Assembly: GCF_017573505.1 (NCBI RefSeq)
Contig: NZ_JAGEOJ010000036.1
Span: forward strand, 18,917 to 82,916
From: Actinomadura barringtoniae
GTDB lineage: Bacteria; Actinomycetota; Actinomycetes; Streptosporangiales; Streptosporangiaceae
Direction: 5' to 3'
Length of the DNA: 64,000 bases
Part shown: positions 1 to 8,628 of the stretch, in pieces
Layout: every line of letters starts with the position of its first letter
Position numbering within the stretch: position 1 is the stretch's first letter
The notes under the pieces: generated by a model
Seen by the model: only the letters and a program-made list of their open reading frames with translations
What the model was told of the DNA's origin: nothing
The model's database searches: none
Program-made: the position numbers and the translations under genes

Positions 1-116
1 GCCTTCGCCGGTGCGGCGGTGGCGGCGGACGCGGCGGTGGTCGCGAGGCCGAGCGCGCTCGCGGCGAGCAGCGCCGCGCCCGCCCAGGTGGTGATCGTGC
101 CTACTGTCCGAACCAT
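1..116 (-). CDS. Secreted protein, N-terminal fragment (partial)
   Basis: Only the first 38 codons are inside the window; the gene continues past the left edge. It starts with ATG at 116 reading leftwards. The N terminus is a textbook Sec signal peptide: a short charged start (MVRTVG), a hydrophobic Ala/Leu-rich core, then an Ala-rich stretch with AxA-type cleavage options. The mature protein is not visible, so no function can be given. It lies downstream of the exporter operon on the same strand, separated from the permease stop by about 100 bp. Confidence 0.6.
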   Translation of the reverse strand, partial: MVRTVGTITTWAGAALLAASALGLATTAASAATAAPAK

Positions 117-219
117 GTGATCCGGCTCCCTCGTTCGTCGACGCCCCGGCGGGACGTCGTTAATGATCATGAATGGAAGACCAGAATCGTGGCTCTGACC
201 AGCGGACACGCCGAAATGA

Positions 220-1467
220 TCATGGTGTGGCGAGCGCCTCGGTGGGGGACAGCCGGGACGCGCGCACCGCCGGGTACAGGCCCGCGACGGCGCCGATGAG
301 CAGCGTCGCGGCCATGCCCCCGGCCACGGCCCACGCGGGGATGACCGCCGGCCACCCCTGCGACACCGCGTACCCGCCGGTGACCAGCGCCCCCAGCAAC
401 GCCCCGCCCGCGCCTCCCAAGGCCGAGAGCAGCAAGGACTCCGCCAGGAACTGCGTGCGGATCTGCCCGCGCGTCGCGCCCAGCGACCGGCGCAGGCCGA
501 TCTCCGAGCGCCGTTCCAGCACCGAGATGACCATCGTGTTGGCCACCCCGACGCCGCCGACCAGCAGCGACACCGCGCCGAGGCCGAGGAGCATCCCGGT
601 CAGCGCCTTGTTGGTGGCCTGCCGGGCGGCGAGCGCGTCGGACGGGCGCGAGACGTCGACCTCGTTCGGCTGCTCGGGGTTGGCGGTCGCGCCCAGCACC
701 GCCCGGACGTCCTCCACCGCGCTGTCGTCGGAACGGGTGTAGACGGTGGTCGGATGCCCGTCGAAGCCGAGCGCGGACTTGGCCACCGGCCAGCCGATCA
801 GCGCCGCCTTGTCCAGTTCGGGCGCGAGCGGCGCCGGGGCGAGGATGCCGATCACGGTGAATTCGCGCCCCCCGATCAGCACCTGCGTGTTCGGCGTCGC
901 CCGTCCGATGCCGAGCCGTTCCGCCGCCGACGCGCCGAGCACGGCGGCCGGGTAGGTGCCGGTGGCGTCGTTCAGCCAGGTGCCGCTCGCGAGCTTGGCA
1001 CCGGTCGCCTCGCGCAACCCCGGACGGGCGGCGTAGGCGGCGATGCCGCCGGTCTCCGCCTGGTCGATCTTGCGGTTGCGGTAGACCTTGGCGTCCTCGA
1101 CCAGTCCGACCGCCGACACCGAACGGACCGGCGCGATGCGGGCCACCATCGACTCCGCCTCCAGCGGCAGCTTGGCCTTCTCACCGGTCAGCGTCTGCCC
1201 CGGCGAGACCTTGAGCAGGTTGGTGCCGAGCGAGGCCAGCGTCGCGTCCAGGTCGGCGCGCGACGAGGAGGAGATCCCGACGACGCCGACCATCGCGGCG
1301 ATCCCGATGGCGATGCCGAGCGCGGACAGGAACGCGCGCAGCGGCCGGGTCCGCAGCCCGACGGCGCCGACCTTGACGACGTCGCCGGGCCGCAGCCGTG
1401 CCGGGCGGAGGCGGGCGGCGGGCCGCTGCGCGTCGAGACGGCCGGGGCCCAGCGCGTCGGTGCTCAT
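220..1467 (-). CDS. ABC transporter permease, MacB/FtsX family
   Basis: A 415-aa membrane permease of the MacB/FtsX type. The N terminus has a transmembrane segment in the run GDVVKVGAVGLRTRPLRAFL followed by LGIAIGIAAMVGVVG, then a large extracytoplasmic MacB_PCD domain (about residues 60-285). Three further membrane helices lie in the C-terminal FtsX domain, which includes the typical VLERRSEIGLRRSLGATRGQ coupling region near residue 320. Its ATG overlaps the stop of the ATPase gene by 4 bp (ATGA), so the two are translationally coupled. Family knowledge: such permeases act mechanically with a HlyD-like adaptor to export peptides, lipoproteins or antibiotics. The substrate is unknown. Confidence 0.9.
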   Translation of the reverse strand: MSTDALGPGRLDAQRPAARLRPARLRPGDVVKVGAVGLRTRPLRAFLSALGIAIGIAAMVGVVGISSSSRADLDATLASLGTNLLKVSPGQTLTGEKAKLPLEAESMVARIAPVRSVSAVGLVEDAKVYRNRKIDQAETGGIAAYAARPGLREATGAKLASGTWLNDATGTYPAAVLGASAAERLGIGRATPNTQVLIGGREFTVIGILAPAPLAPELDKAALIGWPVAKSALGFDGHPTTVYTRSDDSAVEDVRAVLGATANPEQPNEVDVSRPSDALAARQATNKALTGMLLGLGAVSLLVGGVGVANTMVISVLERRSEIGLRRSLGATRGQIRTQFLAESLLLSALGGAGGALLGALVTGGYAVSQGWPAVIPAWAVAGGMAATLLIGAVAGLYPAVRASRLSPTEALATP

Positions 1468-2171
1468 CGGCCCGCTCCCGCGGCCACAAGATCACCGGGG
1501 CGGCCGGGGCCATCGTGGCCGGGCACCAGAAGGCCGTCCCGCATCCGCACCTGGCGGGGCAGCGCGGCGGCGATGTCCCGGTCGTGCGTGATGATCACGA
1601 CCGTGGTGCCCGCCGCGTTCAGCCCCCGCAGCAGCTCCATCACCCCGGCGCCCGAGACCGAGTCCAGGGCGCCGGTCGGCTCGTCGGCCAGCAGCAGCGC
1701 GGGCTCCCCGGCGACCGCCCGCGCGATCGCGACGCGCTGCCGTTCGCCGCCCGACAGCTCGTGCGGGCGGTGGTCCATGCGGTGGCCGAGCCCGACCCGT
1801 TCCAGCGCCGCCGCCGCGCGCCGGCGCCGCTCGCTCGCGCGCAGCCCCGAGTAGAGGAGGCCGTCGGCGACGTTGTCCAGCGCGGGCATGCCCGGCGCGA
1901 GGTGGAACTGCTGGAAGACGAACCCGATCCGGCTCGCCCGGAGCGCCGACAGCTTGGCGTCCGACAGCGAGCCGACGTCGAAGCCGTCCACCCGGACCGT
2001 GCCCGAGGTGGGCCGGTCCAGCGTGCCGAGCATGTTGAGCATGGTCGACTTGCCCGACCCGGACGGGCCGACGATCGCGAGCAGCTCGCCGTGCTCGATC
2101 TCCAGCGACACCCCGCCGAGCGCGGCGACGCCACCGGGATAGTGCTTGGTCACGTCCTTCAACGAGATCAC
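1464..2171 (-). CDS. ABC transporter ATP-binding protein, MacB/LolD type
   Basis: A 235-aa cytoplasmic ATPase with Walker A (GPSGSGKST), Q-loop (FVFQQFHL), signature (LSGGERQRVAIARA), Walker B (LLLADEPTGALD) and H-loop (VVIITHD) all intact. The chosen start is GTG at 2171, giving VISLKDVTKHYPGG, the normal N terminus of LolD/MacB ATPases. It overlaps the upstream adaptor gene by 4 bp (GTGA) and the downstream permease by 4 bp. It energises the permease encoded next to it. Confidence 0.93.
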   Translation of the reverse strand: MISLKDVTKHYPGGVAALGGVSLEIEHGELLAIVGPSGSGKSTMLNMLGTLDRPTSGTVRVDGFDVGSLSDAKLSALRASRIGFVFQQFHLAPGMPALDNVADGLLYSGLRASERRRRAAAALERVGLGHRMDHRPHELSGGERQRVAIARAVAGEPALLLADEPTGALDSVSGAGVMELLRGLNAAGTTVVIITHDRDIAAALPRQVRMRDGLLVPGHDGPGRPGDLVAAGAGR

Positions 2172-3340
2172 TTCGGCACCCCCACCCTGGTGCCCTCGGC
2201 GATGCCGGGGCCGGAGACCTCCACCCGGCCGGACGCGAACAGGCCCGTCTTGACCGGCACGTACGACGACGCGGTGCCCTTGACGACCTCCACGCCGAAC
2301 CCGCCCTCCTGCAGCGCCAGCAGCGCGGAGACCGGCACGGTCAGCACGTTCCTGCGCGTGCCCGAGGTGAAGTCGACGTCCACCGACGCCATCGTGTAGC
2401 GCTGGGCGGCCTTCTCCGCCTTGCCGCCCTTCAGCCCGATCAGCACCTCGACCTTGGTCGTCGGGTCCTCGCCCTGGCCACCGGGCTCGATCACGGTCGA
2501 GACTTTGTCGATCGTGCCCGGCACGACGCTGTCGTCGGGCAGCGTCACCTCGACCGCCGCGCCCTTCTTGGCCAGGCGCTGGTCGGTGGTCTCCAGATCG
2601 ACCGTGACCGCCTTGTCGGTCCCGGTGTAGGTCAGGACCTTGCGACCGGGGGCGGTCGGATCTCCCTCGCCCGCCTCGACGCTGTCCACCCGGATCTTCC
2701 CGGGCGCGAACACGACGCGGCCGAGCTCGACCGTCCCGGTCTCCTTCAGGCCCTGGTCGTCCTGCCACTCCTTGACGGCGTCGGCGGTGTCCGAGGTGTA
2801 CTCGTCGTCCACCGTGAAGCCGTCGTAGCCGAGCGCGCTGAGATTGCGTTCGAGCCGGCGCACGTCCGAACCCTCGACGCCGGGCTTCAGGTCGCGGTAC
2901 ATCGGCCGCGACCCGTACATCAGCAGCACGGGCCGGTCGTCGACCTCGTAGAGCTTCTGGCCGCGGCTGAACGTGCTGCCGCTGTCGGGCACCCGGGTGA
3001 TCGTCCCGGGCAGGCGGCTGGTCACCGTGGTCGTGTCCCCGAAGCCGAGCTTGCCGTTCTCGCTCTGGCTGTCGTTCAGCGTCTGGCGCGTCACGGCGGT
3101 GGTGTTCGGCGGCAGCCCTGCCGACGAGGTCGTGCCGCCGGAATCGCCGTCGCGCAGGGTGAGCGCGGTGGCGGCGACCCCACCCGCCGCCACGATGGCG
3201 AGGACGGCGAAGACGGCCTTCTTGCGCGACCGCCGCCTGCGACGCGGACGTTCATCCGGCGGGGGCGGTGAGGGCGGCGCCGGTGGACCGTCGGGCGACG
3301 GTGCCGGTCCCTGTGGATCCTCCATGACCGAGCCGCCCAT
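2168..3340 (-). CDS. HlyD-like adaptor with peptidoglycan-binding domain
   Basis: A 390-aa membrane-anchored adaptor. After a proline-rich, Arg/Lys-rich cytoplasmic start there is one transmembrane helix (about residues 40-60), then an extracytoplasmic region. A PG_binding_1-like segment is visible (GSDVRRLERNLSALGYDG, then ADAVKEWQDDQGL), followed by beta-rich HlyD/MacA-type sequence ending in VPVSALL...VPVKTGLF. The ATG at 3340 overlaps the stop of the lipoprotein gene by one base (TAATG), so it is coupled. A second in-frame ATG at 3325 is possible. In actinomycetes this protein type partners a MacB-like ATPase/permease pair, as here. Confidence 0.87.
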   Translation of the reverse strand: MGGSVMEDPQGPAPSPDGPPAPPSPPPPDERPRRRRRSRKKAVFAVLAIVAAGGVAATALTLRDGDSGGTTSSAGLPPNTTAVTRQTLNDSQSENGKLGFGDTTTVTSRLPGTITRVPDSGSTFSRGQKLYEVDDRPVLLMYGSRPMYRDLKPGVEGSDVRRLERNLSALGYDGFTVDDEYTSDTADAVKEWQDDQGLKETGTVELGRVVFAPGKIRVDSVEAGEGDPTAPGRKVLTYTGTDKAVTVDLETTDQRLAKKGAAVEVTLPDDSVVPGTIDKVSTVIEPGGQGEDPTTKVEVLIGLKGGKAEKAAQRYTMASVDVDFTSGTRRNVLTVPVSALLALQEGGFGVEVVKGTASSYVPVKTGLFASGRVEVSGPGIAEGTRVGVPK

Positions 3341-3879
3341 TACGGCCTCTGCCCGAGGATGCTGTCGCACTTCTGCTGGGCGGACTGCAGGTCCGGGTCC
3401 TCGCCGGCGTCCTTGTTCATGATGATGCCGCGCTGGCCGGGCTTCGGGTCCGGGAACTTCTCGACGCCGTTCTTGCGCATGCACTCGGCGAACTTGCGGC
3501 CGCGCTCCTCCTCCTGCGGATCGGGGGTCGAGCCGTCGCCCTGCGGGCTGAACTGGCGGCAGGCCTGCATCGCCTTGTCGACCTTCTCCTTGGGCGTGCT
3601 GCCGTCGAACTTCATCGTGATGCGGCCGCTGCCGGGATCGGGGTCGGGGACGTTCACGCCGTTCTTGCGCATGCACTCGGCGAACTTCACCGCCTGGTCG
3701 CCCTTGTCGCCGCCGCCGACGTTCCCGCCGCCGGGCTTTCCGCTCGTCCCGGTCGAGACCGAGCCGCCGTTCGCCGAGGCCACCTTGTCGTTCTTGCCGT
3801 CGCCCGAGCCGCAGCCGGTCAGGACCAGCGCCAGCGTCAGGGGGAGCGCCGCCAGCGCGCCGGTGGTTCGCAGTCGCAT
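3340..3879 (-). CDS. Lipoprotein with two Cys-containing repeats, exporter-associated
   Basis: A 179-aa predicted lipoprotein. The start at 3879 is preceded by a good GAGGAG ribosome site. The N terminus is MRLRTTGALAALPLTLALVL with lipobox LTGC, so the mature protein would be lipid-anchored at Cys22 and face outwards. After a Gly/Asp/Lys-rich linker it contains two copies of an FAECMRKNGV motif, each followed by a PDP(K/D)PG tail. It is the first gene of the exporter operon. Proteins of this type are common beside actinobacterial HlyD/MacB exporters, but their role is not established. The paired Cys repeats could form a disulfide or bind a ligand. Confidence 0.85.
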   Translation of the reverse strand: MRLRTTGALAALPLTLALVLTGCGSGDGKNDKVASANGGSVSTGTSGKPGGGNVGGGDKGDQAVKFAECMRKNGVNVPDPDPGSGRITMKFDGSTPKEKVDKAMQACRQFSPQGDGSTPDPQEEERGRKFAECMRKNGVEKFPDPKPGQRGIIMNKDAGEDPDLQSAQQKCDSILGQRP

Positions 3880-4049
3880 TTCTCGTCTCCTCGCGTCGAA
3901 GCCGGATCCGTTCCGGCCGAACGAGAGGTGATGCAACCCGGTCCGACGTTTCCCCTCCGTTTCCGCATTTCCTAACAGAAAGGAAACGCGGCGCCCGGCA
4001 GCATGGCGGACGAATGGCCCCTGCTGAGGGGTGCGAAGGGACGGGACAC

Positions 4050-4706
4050 ATGCGGGTCTTGGTGGTGGAGGACGAGCGCTTGCTCGCGGGCGCGATCGCC
4101 GAATGGCTGCGCGAGGACGCCCACGCGGTGGATCTCGCCTACGACGGGGGCGCCGCGCTGGAACGCCTCGCGGTGAACGCCTACGACGTGGTCGTCCTGG
4201 ACCGTGATCTTCCCGTCGTGCACGGCGACGACGTCTGCCGGGACCTGGCGCAGCGGGAGTCGGACGCGCGGGTGCTGATGCTGACCGCCGCCGCCGAGAT
4301 CTCCGACCGCGTCATGGGCCTGGGGATCGGGGCCGACGACTACCTCACCAAGCCCTTCGCGTTCCCTGAGCTGGGGGCCCGCGTGCAGGCGCTCGGGCGC
4401 CGCTCGCGTCCCGCCGTTCCGCCCGTTCTGCGCCGGGCGGGCATCACCCTGGACCCGGCCCGGCGGGAAGTCTTCCGGGACGGCCGGTACGTGCCCTTGG
4501 CACGCAAGGAGTTCGCCGTTCTGTGGGAGTTGATGCGGGCCGAAGGGACCGTGGTCTCCGCAGAGGAATTGCTGGAAAGGGCGTGGGACGAGCATGCCGA
4601 CCCGTTCACCGGCGCCGTCCGCCTGACCATCCTCAAGCTGCGCCGCAAACTCGCCGAGCCACCCGTCGTCGAGACCGTCAAAGGAGCGGGGTACCGGATC
4701 CCATGA
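4050..4706 (+). CDS. Response regulator, OmpR/PhoB family
   Basis: A 218-aa two-component response regulator. The receiver domain (residues 1-120) has the acidic pair in MRVLVVEDERLL, phospho-acceptor Asp in VVLDRDLPV, Thr in MLTAAAE and Lys in DDYLTKPFAFPEL. The C-terminal winged helix includes VPLARKEFAVLWELM and RLTILKLRRKL. ATG at 4050 was chosen over an upstream in-frame codon because the protein then begins at the receiver domain. It is divergent from the exporter operon across a 170-bp intergenic region, the likely target promoter. Confidence 0.93.
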   Translation: MRVLVVEDERLLAGAIAEWLREDAHAVDLAYDGGAALERLAVNAYDVVVLDRDLPVVHGDDVCRDLAQRESDARVLMLTAAAEISDRVMGLGIGADDYLTKPFAFPELGARVQALGRRSRPAVPPVLRRAGITLDPARREVFRDGRYVPLARKEFAVLWELMRAEGTVVSAEELLERAWDEHADPFTGAVRLTILKLRRKLAEPPVVETVKGAGYRIP

Positions 4707-5980
4707 AGCGCCCTGTGAACATGAAGAAGCGCACCATGAAACTGTCGCTGCGTTCCCGCCTGACGCTCACCTACGGCGGCCTCTTCCTGATCGCCGGCAT
4801 CGTGCTCCTGGGTGCCACGTACGTGATGTTCGACCAGCAGATGTCCAAGGGGGCCGTCGTCAAGCTGACCGGGACCATCAGGCCCGGTGAAGGATCCAGG
4901 CCCGGCGAAGGATCCTCGGAGCAGGACGGCCCCGTGTTCCCGAGCGCGGACAAGGTGATGAGGGACCAGCAGAAGAAGGCGCACGACGCCGCGACCACGT
5001 CACTGATCACCCAGGGCGGGATCGCGCTGCTCGGGGTCGGCGGGCTGGCGGCGGCGCTCGGCTGGATCGTCGCCGGGCGCATGCTCGCCCCGCTGAACCG
5101 GGTCACCGAGACCGCGCGCCGCATCGCCAGCGCCCCCGCCGCCGAGAACAACCTGCACGAACGCATCGCGCTCGAAGGGCCGAGCGACGAGATCAAGGAA
5201 CTGGCCGACATCTTCGACACGATGGTGGAACGGCTGGACCGCTCGTTCGACGGCCAGCGCCGCTTCGTCGCGAACGCCTCGCACGAGCTGCGCACGCCGC
5301 TGACCGTCGGCCGCGCCCTGGTCGAGGTGGCCATGCGGCGCCGCTCGGCGTCCCCGGACGTGCTGCAGCTCGGCGAGAGCCTGCTGGAGATCAACCTGCG
5401 GCACGAACGGCTCATCGGCGGCCTGCTGCTCCTCGCCCGTACCGAGAACGAGATCACCGGGCGCGCCCCCGTCGACCTCGCGGACGTCGTCGACCACGTG
5501 GTGGCGCAGACCACGGCTGAGGCGGACGCGTCCGGCGTCGCCGTCCGCACCGAGCCGGGCGAGGCGATGACCTCGGGCGACGCGCTCCTGCTCGAACGGC
5601 TCGTCCAGAACCTCGTGGAAAACGGGATCCGCCACAACACCGGCGGGCAGGGCGGCTGGGTCGAGGTGGCCAGCCGCGTCCGGGCCGACGTTCGGGGCGA
5701 CCAGGTCGAGCTGGAGGTGACCAACTCGGGCCCGTCCGTGCCCGCGTACGAGATCCCCGCGCTGTTCGAGCCGTTCCGCCGCATGGACGCCGACCGGATC
5801 GTCGACTCCAAGGGGGTGGGGCTGGGCCTGTCGATCGTCCGGTCCATCGTCCGCGCCCACGAGGGCGACATCACGGCCCGCGCGCGCGACGGCGGCGGGC
5901 TGCGCGTGACCGTCACGCTGCCCGCCGCCCCCGAGACGGCCGAACGCCCGATCGGCTACCGGATGAGCGAGGTGGTGTGA
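4703..5980 (+). CDS. Sensor histidine kinase
   Basis: A 425-aa membrane kinase coupled to the response regulator by an ATGA overlap. Two transmembrane helices (about residues 20-42 and 105-125) flank a short extracytoplasmic loop that contains the repeated motif GEGSRPGEGSS. HAMP, HisKA (FVANASHELRTPLTVGRAL, phospho-His in the H-box) and HATPase_c (N-box LVENGIRHN; G-box KGVGLGLSIV) follow. It presumably phosphorylates the regulator encoded upstream and controls the divergent exporter; this is inference from layout. Confidence 0.93.
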   Translation: MKRPVNMKKRTMKLSLRSRLTLTYGGLFLIAGIVLLGATYVMFDQQMSKGAVVKLTGTIRPGEGSRPGEGSSEQDGPVFPSADKVMRDQQKKAHDAATTSLITQGGIALLGVGGLAAALGWIVAGRMLAPLNRVTETARRIASAPAAENNLHERIALEGPSDEIKELADIFDTMVERLDRSFDGQRRFVANASHELRTPLTVGRALVEVAMRRRSASPDVLQLGESLLEINLRHERLIGGLLLLARTENEITGRAPVDLADVVDHVVAQTTAEADASGVAVRTEPGEAMTSGDALLLERLVQNLVENGIRHNTGGQGGWVEVASRVRADVRGDQVELEVTNSGPSVPAYEIPALFEPFRRMDADRIVDSKGVGLGLSIVRSIVRAHEGDITARARDGGGLRVTVTLPAAPETAERPIGYRMSEVV

Positions 5981-6006
5981 GCGAGGTGGGATGAGCGAGG
6001 TGATGT
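5965..6006. repeat. 14-bp tandem repeat x3 spanning the kinase stop codon
   Basis: GAGCGAGGTG recurs at 5965, 5979 and 5993, a 14-bp period. The first copy is the last coding segment of the histidine kinase (MSEVV-stop) and later copies follow the stop. It has the same character as the stop-spanning repeats at 12394, 27011 and 32707. Confidence 0.85.
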
Positions 6007-6014
6007 GACGCGGA

Positions 6015-8003
6015 TCAGTCGGTGGCGGGCGGGCCCTGGGTGATCGGGACCTCCAGCAGGTGGCCGGGGATCGCGAAGCCGTCCACCAGCGTGCGGGCGT
6101 GCGGCCTGAGCTGCTTGCACAGTTCGTTGACCGTCTCGAGCAGCGCCTTGGCGGTGGCCGGGCTGAGCCGCCCGTGCTCCAGGAACCAGGCGCGGTCGGC
6201 CTCGATCGTCGACAGCACGTACAGGTCGCAGACCTTGGCGAGCAGCGGCGCGGCCGGTCCGTCGCAGCGGTCGAGCGCGGCGACGAACGCCTCCAGCACG
6301 ATCCGGTCGACGTGTGCGCGCCCGGCGCGCAGCACGTGATCCTGGGCGTCGTTGAAGACCTCGAACGGGTCGGCGTCGTCCGCGGCCGCGCGCCGCAGCC
6401 GCCGCGCCAGCCCCTCCAGGACGTGCTTCTCCCGGTCCTCGAACGCGCGCAGCTGCCAGGCCCGGTCCAGCAGGTCGTCCTCGTCCGGCTCGCCGCGCGC
6501 GGTCAGCAGGCGGGCGATGGTGGAACGCGCCGCCGTGCGTTCTATCAAGGCCTCGGCGAACTGCTCGGCCACGAAACGGGCCAGGCCGATCGTGCCGAGA
6601 TCCTCCACGTCGTGCTGGAAGCGGGTGAGCAGGCCCTTGGCGACCAGCTGCAGCAGGACCGTGTTGTCGCCCTCGAACGTGGTGAAGACGTCGGTGTCGG
6701 CCTTGAGCTGCACCAGCCTGTTCTCCGCCAGGTAACCGGCGCCGCCGCAGGCCTCCCGGCAGTCCTGGATCGTCTGGGTGGCATGCCAGGTCGCGATCGC
6801 CTTGAGGCCGGCGGCGCGCGACTCCAGCTCGCGCTGCCGCCACTCCTCGGCCTTGCCGTCGTCGTCTCCGGCGCCCTCTCCGGCGCCGTCAGGTTGGAGG
6901 GTGGCGGTCTGGATCTCGTGGAGCGCCGCGACCAGCTCCTCCTGCGCGAAGTGCAGGGCGTAGGTCGTCGCCAGCGCGGGCAGCAGGCGCCGCTGCTGGG
7001 ACAGGTAGTCCAGAACCTTGACCTCGGTGCCGGTGCCGGGCCGCTCGAACTGGCGGCGGGCCTCTCCGTACCGTACGGCCAGGGCCAGCGCGGTCTTGGC
7101 CGCCGAGCCCGAGCCGCCCGCCACGCTGATCCGGCCGCGGATCAGCGTCCCGAGCATGGTGAAGAAGCGGCGGGACGGGTTCTCGATCGGGCTGGTGTAG
7201 GTGCCGTCGGGCTCCACGTCGCCGAACCGGTTGAGCAGCGCCTCGCGCGGGACGCGGACGTGGTCGAAGGAGAGGCGCCCGTTGTCGACGCCGTTCAGCC
7301 CGCCCTTGCGCCCGCAGTCCTCGATCCGTACGCCCGGCAGCGCCCGGCCCCGCTCGTCGCGGATCGGCACCATCAGGGCGTGCACCCCGTGCGACTCCCC
7401 GGACTCGGTGTCGGTGATCAGCTGGGCGAAGACGACCGCCATCCGGCCGTCGCGCGCCGCGTTGCCGATGTAATCCTTGCGCGCTTTATCCACAGGGGTG
7501 TGGATAATGAATTCCTCCGCGCCGGGATCGTAGGTCGCCGTGGTCTGCAGGCTCGCGACGTCGGACCCGTGGCCCGTCTCGGTCATCGCGAAGCAGCCGG
7601 GCAGCTCCAGCTCCATGATTGCCCGGATATGGCGACTGTGGTGGCGTTCGGTGCCGAGCGCCTGCACGGCCCCGCCGAACAGCCCCCACTGCACACCCGC
7701 CTTCACCAGCAGCGACAGGTCGCCGAACCCGAGCATCTCGAACGAGACGACCGAGCCGCCGATGTCGCCCTCGCCGCCGTATTCCTTGGCGAACCCGAGC
7801 CGTGGATAACCCTGCTCGGCGAGCCGCCGCAGCCCGTCCATCACGCGGGCGCGCTCCTGCTCGGTGTCGCCGCTCTCGCCCGCCGGCGGCCGCAGCTCGC
7901 GCATGCGCTCGCGGGCCTCCTGGCGGATGGGCTCCCACCGGCCGTCCAGCACGGGCCGCAGCCACTCCGGTTCGAACGTGCCGCTCAAGGCTGAGATCTC
8001 CAC
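6015..8003 (-). CDS. Acyl-CoA oxidase/dehydrogenase family flavoprotein
   Basis: A 662-aa protein with the acyl-CoA dehydrogenase fold plus a C-terminal acyl-CoA-oxidase-like extension, longer than ordinary 380-aa acyl-CoA dehydrogenases. Visible motifs are the FAD/substrate segment CFAMTETGHGSDVASL, CGGAGYLAENR, and the oxidase-type signature TFEGDNTVLLQLVAKGLL containing the Glu expected to be catalytic. It likely oxidises an acyl-CoA at C2-C3; chain length is unknown. The start is uncertain. GTG at 8003 gives VEISALSGTFEPEW, the expected beginning, with GAGG just upstream. An ATG at 8045 adds 14 basic residues but has no ribosome site. Confidence 0.88.
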   Translation of the reverse strand: MEISALSGTFEPEWLRPVLDGRWEPIRQEARERMRELRPPAGESGDTEQERARVMDGLRRLAEQGYPRLGFAKEYGGEGDIGGSVVSFEMLGFGDLSLLVKAGVQWGLFGGAVQALGTERHHSRHIRAIMELELPGCFAMTETGHGSDVASLQTTATYDPGAEEFIIHTPVDKARKDYIGNAARDGRMAVVFAQLITDTESGESHGVHALMVPIRDERGRALPGVRIEDCGRKGGLNGVDNGRLSFDHVRVPREALLNRFGDVEPDGTYTSPIENPSRRFFTMLGTLIRGRISVAGGSGSAAKTALALAVRYGEARRQFERPGTGTEVKVLDYLSQQRRLLPALATTYALHFAQEELVAALHEIQTATLQPDGAGEGAGDDDGKAEEWRQRELESRAAGLKAIATWHATQTIQDCREACGGAGYLAENRLVQLKADTDVFTTFEGDNTVLLQLVAKGLLTRFQHDVEDLGTIGLARFVAEQFAEALIERTAARSTIARLLTARGEPDEDDLLDRAWQLRAFEDREKHVLEGLARRLRRAAADDADPFEVFNDAQDHVLRAGRAHVDRIVLEAFVAALDRCDGPAAPLLAKVCDLYVLSTIEADRAWFLEHGRLSPATAKALLETVNELCKQLRPHARTLVDGFAIPGHLLEVPITQGPPATD

Positions 8004-8058
8004 CCTGGCCTCATGCCCGCCGCGCCGCCGTTTCAACGAGATCATGAGGTGAGGGCGG

Positions 8059-8559
8059 TCACTTGATCGTCAGGCGCGCCAGCATGCTGACCTCGGAACC
8101 CTTCCCTTCGGAGAAGGCGCCCGGCGTCAGCGGGATGATCCGTACGGGCCGGCCCTGGTTGCGGCCGCTCGTGGTCTCGCCCTCGAAGCTGAACCCGCCG
8201 CCGATCCCCACGCCCGACACCTGCTGGACGCTGGGCTCGGTGGCCCCGGACTTCAGGTGCCAGGCGTAGGTGAGCGTCCCGGTGAGCTGGGACGTCAGCC
8301 TGCCGACCGGCCCCTTCAGCGTGCCGGTGACCTCGGCGGAGCTGACGTCGGGGTCCGTGCACAGCAGCGCCTGGGCCTTGAGCGTGACGGCCGTGTCGTG
8401 CGGCGCCTCGGTGACGGCGTGCTCGAACGAGAGCGACCCCGACAACGTGCAGCGCACGGGCATCCCCTCCACCGCTGACGCCGATGCCGGGCCGGCCTGA
8501 ACCGCTGCGGCGAGTCCGCATGCGAGTGCGGCCATCCATGAGAACCGTCTTGATCGCAT
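8059..8559 (-). CDS. Secreted protein of unknown function
   Basis: A 166-aa protein with a Sec signal peptide (MRSRRFSWMAALACGLAAAV, cleavage likely after ASA). The mature part is Thr/Ser/Gly-rich with alternating hydrophobic residues and two cysteines (RCTLSG near residue 37 and LLCTDP near 66), which suggests a small disulfide-stabilised beta-sandwich. I do not recognise a family. It is upstream of the acyl-CoA oxidase gene on the same strand with a gap of about 55 bp to that gene's GTG start. Confidence 0.75.
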   Translation of the reverse strand: MRSRRFSWMAALACGLAAAVQAGPASASAVEGMPVRCTLSGSLSFEHAVTEAPHDTAVTLKAQALLCTDPDVSSAEVTGTLKGPVGRLTSQLTGTLTYAWHLKSGATEPSVQQVSGVGIGGGFSFEGETTSGRNQGRPVRIIPLTPGAFSEGKGSEVSMLARLTIK

Positions 8560-8628
8560 GAGGACATTGTTTCCGGCACTCGGTCTGGCCAGCGGAAACA
8601 GTTCGCCAAAGGCTAGGCGCCTAACTGC

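Noticed and set aside
1398..2399. 333-aa plus-strand frame opposite the ABC ATPase
   Set aside because: No motifs; the ATPase on the minus strand has all Walker and signature motifs.
6060..7994. 644-aa plus-strand frame opposite the acyl-CoA oxidase gene
   Set aside because: Its composition (Arg/Gln/Val-rich, no motifs) is that of an antisense frame in GC-rich DNA, and the minus strand has a clear family match.
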